From: Anomaloglossus baeobatrachus
Taxonomy: Eukaryota; Chordata; Amphibia; Anura; Aromobatidae
Length of the DNA stretch: 64,000 bases
Reading direction: 5' to 3'
Assembly (NCBI RefSeq): GCF_048569485.1
Contig: NC_134354.1
Location: 332,423,643-332,487,642, forward strand
Below the pieces are notes generated by a model that was given only the letters and a program-made list of their open reading frames with translations, searched no databases and was not told the origin of the DNA. Of this stretch, positions 34,758 through 44,980 are shown piece after piece. The position numbers were made by a program, and so were the translations under genes. Position 1 is the stretch's first letter. Each line of letters opens with the position of its first letter.

Positions 34758-35160
34758 AGGTACCGTCACACATAACGAGATCGCTAGCGAGATCGCAGCT
34801 GAGTCACGGTTTCTGTGACGCAGTAGCGATCCTGTTAGCGATCTTGTTATGTGTGACACCTACCAGCGATCAGGCCCCTGCTGTGAGATCGCTAGTCGTT
34901 GCAGAATGGTCCAGGCTATTTTCTTCAAAGGCGATGTCCTGCTGGGCAGGACACATCGCTGTGTTTGACACTGTGTGACAGGGTCACAGTGACTGCTGAG
35001 ATCGTTATACAGGTCACTACAGCGACCTGTATCGTTCCTGCATCGCTGGTAAGGTCTGACTGTGTGACATCTCAACAGCGACCTCCCAGCAACTTACCAG
35101 CGATCCCTATCAGGTCGCATCGTTTTCGGGATCGCTGGTAAGTCGTGTGCGACTGGGCCT
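34758..35160. mobile_element. MITE (GCGATC family), close relative of 1869-2363
   Basis: TTA at 34755-34757 and 35161-35163. The sequence is nearly the same as the copy at 1869-2363 apart from a duplicated segment there, so both are probably recent insertions. Confidence 0.85.
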
Positions 35161-35163
35161 TTA

Positions 35164-35889
35164 GAGGTACTTCTCACATAGCGAGATCGTTAGCGAAATC
35201 GCTGCTGAGTCACGTTTTTTGTGACGCACCAGTGACCTCATTAGCGATCTCACTGTGTGTGACACTAAGCAGCGACCTGGCCCCTGCTGTGAAATCGCTG
35301 ATCGTTACACAGTGCTGGTTCATTTTTTGCTCGTTGCTCTCCCGCTGTGAAGCACACATCGCTGTGTTTGACAAGCGAGAGAGCAACGTTCTAAATGTGC
35401 AAGGAGCAGGGAGCCGGCGTCTGGAAGCTGCGGCCGCTGGTAACCAAGGTACACATCGGGTAACTAAAGCAAAGCGCTTTGCTTGGTTGCCCGATATTTA
35501 CCTTGGTTACTAGCGTACGCCGCTCTCAGGCTGCCAGTGCTGACTCCCTGCTCACGTAGCCACAGTACACATTGGGTAACTAAGCGAAGCGCTTGGCTTA
35601 GTAACCCAATGTGTACCCTGGCTACGAGTGCAGGGATCCAGCGCTAAGCGGTGTGCGCTGGTAACCAGGGTAAATATCGGGTAACCAAGCAAAGCATTTT
35701 GCTTAGTTACCCGATATTTACCTTGGTTACCAAGCGCAGCGTCGTTTCCATGAGTCGCTGCTGGCTCGTCACTGGTGAGATCTGCCTGATTGACAGCTCA
35801 CCAGCGACCATGTAGCGACGCACCAGCGATCCTGACCAGGTCATATCGTGGTCGGAATCGCTAATACGTCGTTTAGTGAGACTGTACCC
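35164..35889. mobile_element. MITE (GCGATC family) with three tandem hairpins
   Basis: Begins directly at the TTA (35161-35163) that closes the preceding copy and ends at TTA 35890-35892. Three successive hairpins of about 60-70 bp (about 35437-35512, 35560-35628, 35655-35736) have arms of the form GGTAAATATCGGGTAAC and complement. Confidence 0.82.
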
Positions 35890-36224
35890 TTAACCTCTGT
35901 AGAATTTAGTGTGACATTGTAACTGGTCAAGCATATATAAAAATACAAACTGCACATGCCCTGCTCCCTCCTCCCAGTGCATTCACTATGGGTGGGTGAC
36001 AGCAGGTCAGCTAATACCAGCACTGAAAGGTGGGAGGAGGGTGTTGTGAATATGCAGTTTGTATTTATACTCAGTTCTCTGAAGCTTAAAATAAGATAAC
36101 AAGATAATGTACAGCTATAATAGTTACTGATCCTGAAAGGTCTCATTAAGCCGTATTTAAAGATAACATTAGTATTGTACTACAAAATCACCTGACAGAT
36201 TCCCTTTAAAGGGAAGGTGCCATC

Positions 36225-36240
36225 ATTTTTATTATTATTA

Positions 36241-36291
<51 letters not shown>

Positions 36292-36294
36292 TTA
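36225..36294. repeat. (TTA)n microsatellite
   Basis: About 20 nearly perfect ATT repeats just inside the left arm of element B. Confidence 0.95.
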
Positions 36295-36649
36295 ATAACT
36301 GAAAAATATAAATTATTAAAGTTTTAATGTCTTCTTTTAATATTATTTGTTTTAAATGGTGTAAAATATGAAAAAATAGTTTAAAAAGTTTGATATGTTC
36401 CACTTTTAACACTAAGGGGAGAAGCTGCTGAAAACCAAGTGTAAAACTAGCCTGGATTACAGCTGCAGTAAAAGTGGGTGGAATCTGCTCTCCTGTGTGT
36501 GATGTCACCTCCCCTTCCCAATCTGGGTGTTTCCAAAAGGATAAGGGAAGATGAAGTTTAGGATCACAGTGCGGAGCCATTTTGTTGGGGCCTGCAAAGT
36601 GATCCTAATTATCTATAGTGTCACCAAGGACAGCTGCATAGTGCTCCAC

Positions 36650-38062
36650 TGTAAACTGTGCCCCATGATATACTGTGCCGCATGATTTAATGTGCTCCTC
36701 AATGCCATGCCCCCATGAGATACCGTGCTCCGCAATGCCGTACCCCATGATATACCGTGCTCCACAATGCCGTACCCCATGATATACAGTGCTCCGCAAT
36801 GCCGTACCCACGATATACCGTGCTCCTCAATGCCATGCCCCCATGAGATACCGTGCTCCGCAATGCCGTACCCCATGATATACCGTGCTCCACAATGCCG
36901 TACCCCATGATATACAGTGCTCCGCAATGCCGTACCCCACGATATACCGTGCTCCTCAATGCCATGCCCCCATGAGATACCGTGCTCCGCAATGCCGTGC
37001 CCCATGATATACCGTGCTCCGCAATGCCGTACCCCATGATATACCGTGCTCCGCAATGCCGTACCCGATATACCGTGCTCCGCAATGCCGTACCCCACGA
37101 TATACCGTTCTCCGCAATGTCGTGCTCCATGATTATACCGTGCTCCGCAATGTCGTGCCCTATGATATACAATGCTCCGCAATGCCATACCCCATAATAT
37201 ACCGTGCTCCGCAATGTTGTGCCCTATGATATACAGTGCTCCGCAACGTTATGCCCTATGATATACCATGCTCCGTAATGCCGTACCCCGTGATATACGG
37301 TGCTCCGCAATGCCGTGCCCCATGATATACCGTGCTCTGTAATGCCGTACCCCGTGGTATACCGTGCTCCCCAATGCCGTGCCCCGTGATATACCATGGT
37401 CCGCAATGCCGTGCCCCATGATATACAGTGCTCCGCAATGCCGTGCCCCATGATATACAGTGCTCCGCAATGCCGTGCCCCATGATATACAGTGCTCCGC
37501 AATGCCGTGCCCCATGATATACAGTGCTCCGCAATACCATGCCCCGTGATATACGGTGCTCCGCAATACCGTGCCCCATGATATACCATGCTCCGCAATG
37601 CCGTGCCCTATGATATACAGTGCTCTGCAATGCCGTGCCCCATAATATACAGTGCTCTGCAATGCCGTGCCCCATGATATACAGTGCTCCGCAATGCCGT
37701 GCCCCATGATATACAGTGCTCCCCAATGCCGTGCCCCATGATATACAGTGCTCCCCAATGCCGTGCCCCATGATATACAGTGCTCCGCAATACCATGCCC
37801 CGTGATATACGGTGCTCCGCAGTGCCGTGCCCTATGATATACAGTGCTCTGCAATGCCGTGCCCCATGATATACAGTGCTCTGCAATGCCGTGCCCCATG
37901 ATATACAGTGCTCTGCAATGCCGTGCCCCATGATATACAGTGCTCCCCAATGCCGTGCCCCATGATATACAGTGCTCCCCAATGCCGTGCCCCATGATAT
38001 ACCGTGCTCCCCAATGCCGTGCCCCATGATATACCGTGCTCCCCAATGCTGTGCCCCCATTA
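36650..38062. repeat. Minisatellite, 32-bp unit
   Basis: About 44 copies of CCATGATATACNGTGCTCCG followed by CAATGCCGTGCC, with small clusters of shared variants (CCGTACC on the left side, TGCCCCATGATATACAGTG on the right). Long - strand frames (HGARHCGALYIMGHGIAEH type) are repeat products. Confidence 0.95.
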
Positions 38063-38970
38063 TATATAGTACCCTATGAGCTGTGTCAGTGTGTTCAGAG
38101 CACAGCAGCGTGTGATTTCTCTGCTTTGAACACAGCGGCGGGGAGCAGTGATCTGCAGCCAGGCATTGTACTATACTGGCAAGTACTGCTCCCCACCCCC
38201 GGTACTCATCCCATCCTGGACCTCCTCCTGTGAGCCTGAGTACAGTGACAGGAGGAGCTGCCAAGCATCGCAGCGAATGTACTCACCTCATTCCCGGATC
38301 TCCTCCTGGCAGCATCTCCTGTCAGGGTTAAAGGGAAGGTTTCACGTTTTTTATTTTTGTATTAATAATAGTGATTATGAAATCAAGTATTTTTAATACA
38401 AAATTAAAATCAGTGTTTATTTAGTTGTTATTTAATTCTAGTTTTACTGAAGCACTTGCGGGCTGCTGTGTGTAACGTCAGTTGCTTACCTCCTTTATGG
38501 CAGCCCTCTGTGCATTCACTCTGATAGTCGGGCTCCGACCCCTAGACTTATTACAGGAGAGTTCCTTGCTGTGACCTGGACGTGCCCCCTGGGCTGTCCA
38601 GATCACAGCAGAGGAAGGAGATCGGCGCAATCTTTGTGGAGCTCACAGCGTATGCTGTGCTGCACTTTCCCCGTCACCTGCTCGGCCTGTGTGAGTACCG
38701 GTGCCCCTCCCCCCCGCTGCTACCATCTCCAATGACACCCCCTGCGTCAGCCTGTGTGAGTTCCGGCGTCCCTCCCCCTGCCGCCACTGCTACCGTGTCC
38801 AATGACACCCCCCCGCTCTCCCCCCAGCCTGTCACCTGTCTGTCTGTACAAGTACCGGCGACCCTCCCCCCGCCACTGCTACCACCGTCTCCAATGACAC
38901 GTCCCACGCCGCCGCTGTTACTGTCTCCAATGAGACCACCCGCTACACTCCCCCCACTCTCCTTGCCGCA
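38063..38970. other. Interior of element B, no gene
   Basis: Between the two tandem repeats. At 38334 a TTAAAGGGAAGGTTTCACG sequence resembles another TTAA-type left end, but no matching right end was found. Proline-rich frames at 38700-38960 come from C-rich repeated phrases (ACCGGCGNCCCTCCCCC, TCCAATGACACC). Confidence 0.5.
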
Positions 38971-39290
38971 GCGGGCATGTATGCATGCAGAGCATTGCGT
39001 GCGGGCGTGCGTGCATGCAGAGCATTGTGTGCGGGTGTGCGTGTGGCAGAGCATTGCGTGCGGGCGTGCGGCAGAGCATTGCGGGCATGCGTGTGCGTGT
39101 GGCAGAAAATTGCGGGCGTGCGTATGGCAGAACATTGTGGGTGGGCGTGCGTATGCCAGAACATTGTGGGTGGGCGTGCGTATGGCAGAACATTGTGGGT
39201 GGGCGTGCTTATGGCAGAACATTGCGGTCATGCATGTGGCATAACATTGTGGGTGGACGTGCATGCGGCAGAGCATTGCTAGACAGGGGC
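38971..39290. repeat. Short tandem repeat, about 28-bp unit
   Basis: About ten units of GGGCGTGCGTATGGCAGAAC ATTGTGGGT type, degenerate at the edges. Confidence 0.8.
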
Positions 39291-39419
39291 ATGCAGAGCA
39301 CTATGTGGGGAGCACTATGCGGGGAGCACTCACTATACAGCTGTCCTTGATGACACTTTAGACATTTGTGGTCACCAACAAAATGGCTCCGCACTGTGAT
39401 CCACAATCACTATCATTAA

Positions 39420-40166
39420 AGGGAACCGGTCAGGTAATTTATGTGTTCTAACCTAGTAGCAGTGTGATGTGTGGCCTATTAACCCCTTCCTACCCATTCC
39501 TGTGTTGTAATATTGTGTAATGTGAATGTATAAAAATATGTTTTATTACTTGTGTGTACCCTATGTAAATGAGCAGGGGCTCTAGCCCCCTGGGCGTCGC
39601 ATCGCGTCGCATCGCCTGTAAGCGTTTGCATGTTTTTCATGGTATCCCGCCCCTATGGGCATGATACCATGGATTTACATCAGCGACGTGACCGTCGCTC
39701 CTTGAGATCCCACGGATACGCACTTACCATTCTCGCCGCCTTCTCATCTTGGTGTTTCCTTCTCGTCTTCAGACGCGCACTGCGCATGCTCAGAAGACTC
39801 CTGCGGTTCCGGTCATGCGCAGAGAGCGTCTGAAGACGAGAAGCAAGCACCGGCTGACAAACAAAGCTGCGGGAATGGCAAGTGCGCACGTGCGGGATCT
39901 CAAGAAGCGAAGGCCACATTGCTGATGTAAATCCATGGTAGCACGCCCACAGGGGCATGATACCACGGAAAAAATGCAAATGCCCACAGGGCAATGCGAC
40001 GCCTAGAGACTTGCTCATTTACATAGGGTAGACATAAGTAATAAAACATATTTTTATACATTCACATTACACAATATTACAACCCGGGGATGGGTAGGAA
40101 GGGGTACTAGGCCACACATCACGCTGCTACTAGGTTAGAACGCATAAATTACCTGACAGGTTCCCC
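39420..40166. mobile_element. TTAA-type MITE C with about 240-bp inverted arms
   Basis: Starts AGGGAACCGGTCAGGTAATT after TTAA (39416-39419) and ends with its inverted copy, followed by ATAA. The arms match over at least 200 bp (GTGTAATGTGAATGTATAAA, TTTACATAGGGTA). Its ends resemble those of element A, so both probably use the same transposase. Confidence 0.85.
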
Positions 40167-40469
40167 ATAATACAAAAATTAAAAAACACGGCACCTTCCC
40201 TTTAAACAGTTTTTACCCTCTTCTTTCCTCGTTTTTGAAGTTGTAGGTGGTATAAAAGTTTGATACAAGACAATAACAAAAAATAGAAAAATAAATGGGC
40301 TCATTAGACAGATGAGAGGCAGATACCTCCAGTTAGTAAAGTCATTCTGAATTTTAGCAGAATCCTGGCAACTTGGACATTTTGTGTCTGATTCTGGGTA
40401 ACATGATGTAGGTTGTGAGCCATTATTTGGCATCATAGATAATATATAATGTGAGCATTTCAGACTTAC

Positions 40470-40727
40470 CTGGTTGGCATCTGGACTTGCACGTCCCCCT
40501 CCTGCCGCTGTTCCAGATACTTTGTTACCTGGAGTACTGTTGGCCATGGTTGGCTCCTGCTTCACAGTGGCAGACGCAGACATGGTGGTGGGAGAGGAAA
40601 AGCTGGACAGGTTGATGAGCGTGGATGCTCCGAATTGGTTCATAATCTGGAGCGCCTTCCCTCTTAGCTCACCCAGCCGGGATACGTCTGCACGTTGCTT
40701 TGGAGTGTGGGGCCCAGGCCCAAGAAG
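40470..40727 (-). CDS. taf12: TAF12 N-terminal coding exon, with in-frame upstream codons
   Basis: Bases 40643-40470 encode the canonical N-terminus MNQFGASTLINLSSFSSPTT through GGGRASPDANQ (58 residues), matching human MNQFGPSALINLSNF, and end at CAG|GTAAGT in phase 0. The acceptor ATTCCATTCATAG places the exon start at 40727. The 84 bases before the canonical ATG are open in the same frame and read LLGPGPHTPKQRADVSRLGE then LRGKALQI. If the upstream exon at 44383-44464 is spliced on, translation could begin there. The canonical ATG is certain; use of the upstream codons is inference. Confidence 0.93.
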
Positions 40728-41118
40728 CTATGAATGGAATTAAATAGAATGGGAATCATTATAAGAACTTTCTGTAAAAACAGCTCCAATCTTGGAAAAG
40801 GCCCAAATTTCTCAGTATCTTGTGAAACGGACTGTGAATTTCCTGCAGATTGTACCCCTCAATATGCCAGACCTGAGAATACTCCTCTGGTAAACGTGAG
40901 CATGGCCGACAAGCAGTTTTATTTAGCTTAGGACTGAGATCAGACCAGGAAAACATGACTGGCTGTAAGAATTAACCTTTACGCTCAGGGGTTTACATGT
41001 CTGAAATACACATCTGTAATAAGGATGCCCATCATATTTACTAGGACCATGAGAATCAATTGTACTTGTTATATTGGCAGATCAGCTTCAGAATTTGTTA
41101 CAATCAGTTGTATACATG
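40728..41118. other. TAF12 intron, nothing recognised
   Basis: Unique-looking sequence with a normal polypyrimidine tract before the acceptor. No element ends. Confidence 0.45.
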
Positions 41119-41121
41119 TTA

Positions 41122-43424
41122 GGCTAGTTTCACACTTGCGTTGAACGGCATCCGTCACATTGCGTTGTGTAACGCATGTGACGGATGCCTTGCAAAAAGT
41201 GCGATAATAAAGGCCACGGATTCCAGTGAAATAACGCGTTGCGCTAAGTTTTCTTTGGGCCAAGAGAGAGCCCTCATCTTCATCGCACACAGCCCGACCT
41301 CCCCGCACACAGCCCGACCTCCCCGCACACAGCCCGACCTCCCCGCACACAGCCCGACCTCCCCGCACACAGCCCGACCTCCCCGCACACAGCCCGACCT
41401 CCCCGCACACAGCCCGACCTCCCCGCACACAGCCCGACCTCCCCGCACACAGCCCGACCTCCCCGCACACAGCCCGACCTCCCCGCACACAGCCCGACCT
41501 CCCCCCACACAGCCCGACCTCCCCCCACACAGCCCGACCTCCCCGCACACAGCCCGACCTCCCCGCACACAGCCCGACCTCCCCCCACACAGCCCGACCT
41601 CCCCCCACACAGCCCGACCTCCCCCCACACAGCCCGACCTCCCCCCACACAGCCCGACCTCCCCGCACACAGCCCGACCTCCCCGCACACAGCCCGACCT
41701 CCCCGCACACAGCCCGACCTCCCCGCACACAGCCCGACCTCCCCGCACACAGCCCGACCTCCCCGCACACAGCCCGACCTCCCCGCACACAGCCCGAACT
41801 CCCCGCACACAGCCCGACCTCCCCGCACACAGCCCGACCTCCCCGCACACAGCCCGACCTCCCCGCACACAGCCCGACCTCCCCGCACACAGCCCGACCT
41901 CCCCGCACACAGCCCGACCTCCCCGCACACAGCCCGACCTCCCCGCACACAGCCCGACATCCCCGCACACAGCCCGACATCCCCGCACACAGCCCGACAT
42001 CCCCGCACACACCCCCGCACACAGCCCGACATCCCCGCACACATCACCGCACACAGCCCGGCATCCCCGCACACAGCCCGACATCCCCGCACACAGCCCG
42101 ACATCCCCGCACACAGCCCTCATCATTCCTGCACACATCCCGAAACTACCGCACCCATCATCACCGCACACACACACACCGGCATTACCTCAGTGACGTC
42201 CCCGCTGACAGCGCCATTCACTTCAGTTGCTGCGTGGAGCTCACAGGAGCGGCGGTATTCTACTGCCACTCCTGTCAGCTTCACGTAGCAGAGCTGGATG
42301 TGTTGCGTGACCTCTGGATTACGTCGGACCTGGAGGGGTATTTGGGTATTTTAATAAAGTGGTAAAAGAGGGTGTTTTTTTTGTCTTTTATTCCAAATAA
42401 AGGATTTTTTCGGGTGTGTGTGTTTATTTTCTTTAACTTACAGATTAATCATGGAAAGTATCTCGGGGAGACGCCTGACATTATTAATCTAGGACTTATT
42501 GGCAGCTATGGGCTGCCAATAACTCCTTATTACCCCGATTTGCCAACGCACCAGGGCAAATCGGGAAGAGCCGGGTACAGTCCCAGAACTGTCGCATCTA
42601 ATGGATGCGACTATTCTGGGCGGCTGCTGGCTGATATTGTTAGGCTGGGGGCTCCCCATAATGTGGGGCTCCCCATCCTGAGAATACCAGCCTTCAGCCG
42701 TATGGCTTTATCTGGCTGGTATTAAAATTGGGGGGGACCGCATGCCGTTTTTTTAAATTATTTATTTATTGTACTGCACGATATAGACACGCCCACCGGC
42801 GGCTGTGATTGGTTGCAGTGAGACAGCTGTCAGTCAGCGTGGGGGCGGGTCTGGCTGCAACAAATCATAGGCGCTGGTGGGCGGGGAAAGCAGGGAATAC
42901 GAGATTGAATAATGGGCGGCCGGCTTTTTCAAAAGAGGAAAAGCCGCCGGAGCAGTGTGACAGCTGTGCAGCGTCGCGCCCGTGATCGGTGAGTATGAGA
43001 GAGGAGGGGAGAGAGGAGGGAGAGGGGGGACAGAGACAAGGAGTGATTTTAAACAATTTCGATCGTTCTGCTGGACATGCTGAGCATGTGCAGTAGAACG
43101 TGCCGAAATCCGTCAGCGGATTCCGCCGCTTAGCGCATAGCGGCGGAAACCGCCACCATAGACAATCATTAGACACCGTGGCGGATTCCAAAGGAATCCG
43201 TCATGGTGCGCTATTTTAACGCTCCAAAAAACGTTACATGCTGCGTTCAATCCGCTAGACGCAGCGTCAAAATAACGCCGCTGCGTCGTCCAGCGGATGC
43301 AACGCAGACACTTGCGTTATAGTGTGTCATCCATACAACTCTATGGAGAATAGCGCGGTCCGTTAACGGACTGCGCTATTCTCCATAGTGACGGAATGCG
43401 CTGAACGCAAGTGTGAAACTAGCC
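41122..43424. mobile_element. TTA-type element expanded by a 20-bp minisatellite
   Basis: TTA at 41119-41121 and 43425-43427. Inverted ends GGCTAGTTTCACACTTGCGT match over more than 35 bp, continuing into CCGTCAC. The interior holds the minisatellite (41284-42120), a segment resembling the element at 5296-7229 (about 42340-42760) and a palindromic tail with GCGGATTCCGCC wording. Confidence 0.88.
41284..42175. repeat. Minisatellite, 20-bp unit
   Basis: About 42 copies of CACACAGCCCGACCTCCCCG. Two variants (CCCCG and CCCCC) alternate in blocks, and the right edge changes to GACATCCCCG. It gives unbroken frames in several phases (SPHTARPPRTQPD type) that are not coding. Confidence 0.96.
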
Positions 43425-43642
43425 TTATTGATTTCTACAGAAATATCTGCAACCAAATAATGTATTATTGAGCCTGAAAGACTCTCCAACACGTCTGAAA
43501 TATGATCCTTCACACTCCCCAATGAAGGAAATGCTCAGCGTCACTTAGTGACAAGTGTTGTGTCCACTGGTTGACGAGCGACACCGGATAGTCACACTCT
43601 AGTGATCATTTCCAGAAAATAATGAATCCATTACATAAGCGT

Positions 43643-43806
43643 TCCCCAACTCCAGTCCTCGAGAGCCACCAACAGAGCATGTTCTCAGGATTTCCTTAGC
43701 ATTGCCCTGGAATCATCACCTGTGCAGGTGACTACATTATCATTTGGGCAATACATCCTGAGAACATGCTCTGCTGGGGGCTCCTGAGGTCTGGAGGTGT
43801 TGAACA
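43643..43806. mobile_element. Small palindromic MITE (CCCCAACTCCAGTCCTCGAG)
   Basis: About 165 bp, with arms CCCAACTCCAGTCCTCGAGA and AGCATGTTCTCAGGAT... repeated in inverted order, separated by a short spacer. This hairpin family is widespread in vertebrates, to my knowledge. The rest of 43428-44382 shows nothing recognised. Confidence 0.7.
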
Positions 43807-44382
43807 CGGCAATACATGATGGACCCTCCTAGCTTATAATTCGGTTTGTTGTTTTGATGGCAAGAATATCACTAGATGCTGCAAGGCTGGTTTTGTCTCT
43901 GTTTACACTGGTATATCATGGATCTGATCTTCACAGACCTTTACTTGATCCATCAGGCCAGGACCACTCTTTTCGTTATAAAGAAACCATCCTTCAAAAC
44001 ATACTGTAAATGATGCTACCATGACAGTCAGCAAATACCTGACGGGATGCATCTTTAATGCAGGAGGCTCTTCCAATTATGAATTATGTGAAAAGTCTAC
44101 AAACGTATATGGAGGAAAGGATTGTGAATCATGAACGGAGAACGGAGATGACCCTAAAGCTGGACTGCATAACACTGCTGATCTCTGCTACCTTACACCT
44201 TGGCCTGGGTCTCAGCTGACATTCATGCCCTAGATGCGATGCACGATAGTATAGAGTCAGTGAAGCCTGTACGTTTTTAGTAAGCACACATGACGGCACT
44301 ATGGTGGTTAATACGGCTGTACAGCATAGAGATACCAGGTATCACTATACAGGGGGCTCATGCTCACACGCTTCTTACTTAC

Positions 44383-44464
44383 AGCCAGCTGAGCATCTAG
44401 CTCTGTAATGACATCGCACACGGCGGTGGGACCGCTGAGCACACACGTCATGGTCGCCAGCATT
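44383..44464 (-). CDS. taf12: Candidate TAF12 upstream exon with in-frame N-terminal extension
   Basis: An 82-bp segment between a good acceptor (ATTGTCCACAG) and a strong donor (GCT|GTAAGTAAG). After one base it reads 27 open codons, MLATMTCVLSGPTAVCDVIT then ELDAQLA, and joins in frame to the 28 open codons ahead of MNQFG in the next exon. Reading back into the first exon meets an in-frame TAA before any other ATG. An extended TAF12 of about 218 residues is therefore possible. The alternative is a 5' UTR exon, with initiation at MNQFG by leaky scanning or a different first exon. I do not recall this extension from other species. Confidence 0.55.
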
Positions 44465-44980
44465 CTGTGGACAATAACATCATAAGTTGTGTACACATTT
44501 ATGTGTGCGTGTGAAATACACGGGGCATCAGGACACACATGGACACACTACACGAGAAAAGGTCAGTGCGGCCACTGATGTACACACAGTACAGCCTTGC
44601 ACACCTTTCCTACGTCTGACACATTCTGGACATAATGAATCTGTGGATGGAGGTGCACACAGCTATAGCCACAATGACACGGTCTAAGGACATGCTCACA
44701 TGAACAAATAAAAAAAGTCAGATTTTTCTTCATCTGTCATTCGTTTTATACTGTCCTAGGTTACTAATGGCAGAGAATCTGTAAAGATTGGGTGCAGTAC
44801 AGGTAATCCGTAGGGATCTGATATTATTGCACAGGTTGTAAACAGGCAAGTCTCAACCGTCAAACGTCAGGACTACTGCTCACTGCCATTAGTGTTCATT
44901 CGTAGATTAGTTCCATAAAAAAAACTGCTGCCTCAACAGCCCAACTGAATAGCAATGGTGCGAGTGAGGTCAGTGTTCTC
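44465..44980. other. TAF12 first intron, short non-repetitive part
   Basis: Upstream of the exon at 44464, before the 48-bp minisatellite. Nothing recognised. Confidence 0.5.

Larger units (their letters stand above)
34033..36205. mobile_element. TTAA-type MITE A (AGGGAATCTGTCAGGTGAT), split by three inserted MITEs
   Basis: Inverted arms of about 55 bp: AGGGAATCTGTCAGGTGATC at left and the same reading from the right end, both continuing to TGTAGTACAATACT. Three GCGATC-family MITEs (34089-34701, 34758-35160, 35164-35889) lie between the arms. The right border is a TTAA (36206-36209) that is also the left border of the next element. Confidence 0.82.
36210..40201. mobile_element. TTAA-type element B (AGGGAAGGTGCC), expanded by minisatellites
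   Basis: TTAA at 36206-36209 and 40202-40205, inverted ends AGGGAAGGTGCC. A second pair of inverted segments further in (GATCACAGTGCGGAGCCATT near 36562-36581 and its complement near 39382-39401) confirms the two arms. Between them lie (TTA)n, a 32-bp minisatellite, a 28-bp repeat and an inserted MITE (39420-40166). No transposase. Confidence 0.8.

Noticed and set aside
36613-38264. Overlapping frames of up to 265 codons of GTALRSTVYHGARHCGALYI type
   Set aside because: Products of the 32-bp minisatellite inside a transposon.
41069-42196. Frames of 270-350 codons (TARPPRTQPDLPAHSP and GRSGCVRGGRAVCGEV types)
   Set aside because: Products of the 20-bp minisatellite; no start or splice context.
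44308-44538. A 76-codon gene starting MCPDAPCISHAHINV
   Set aside because: Only the middle part lies between good splice sites; the residues outside are intron.
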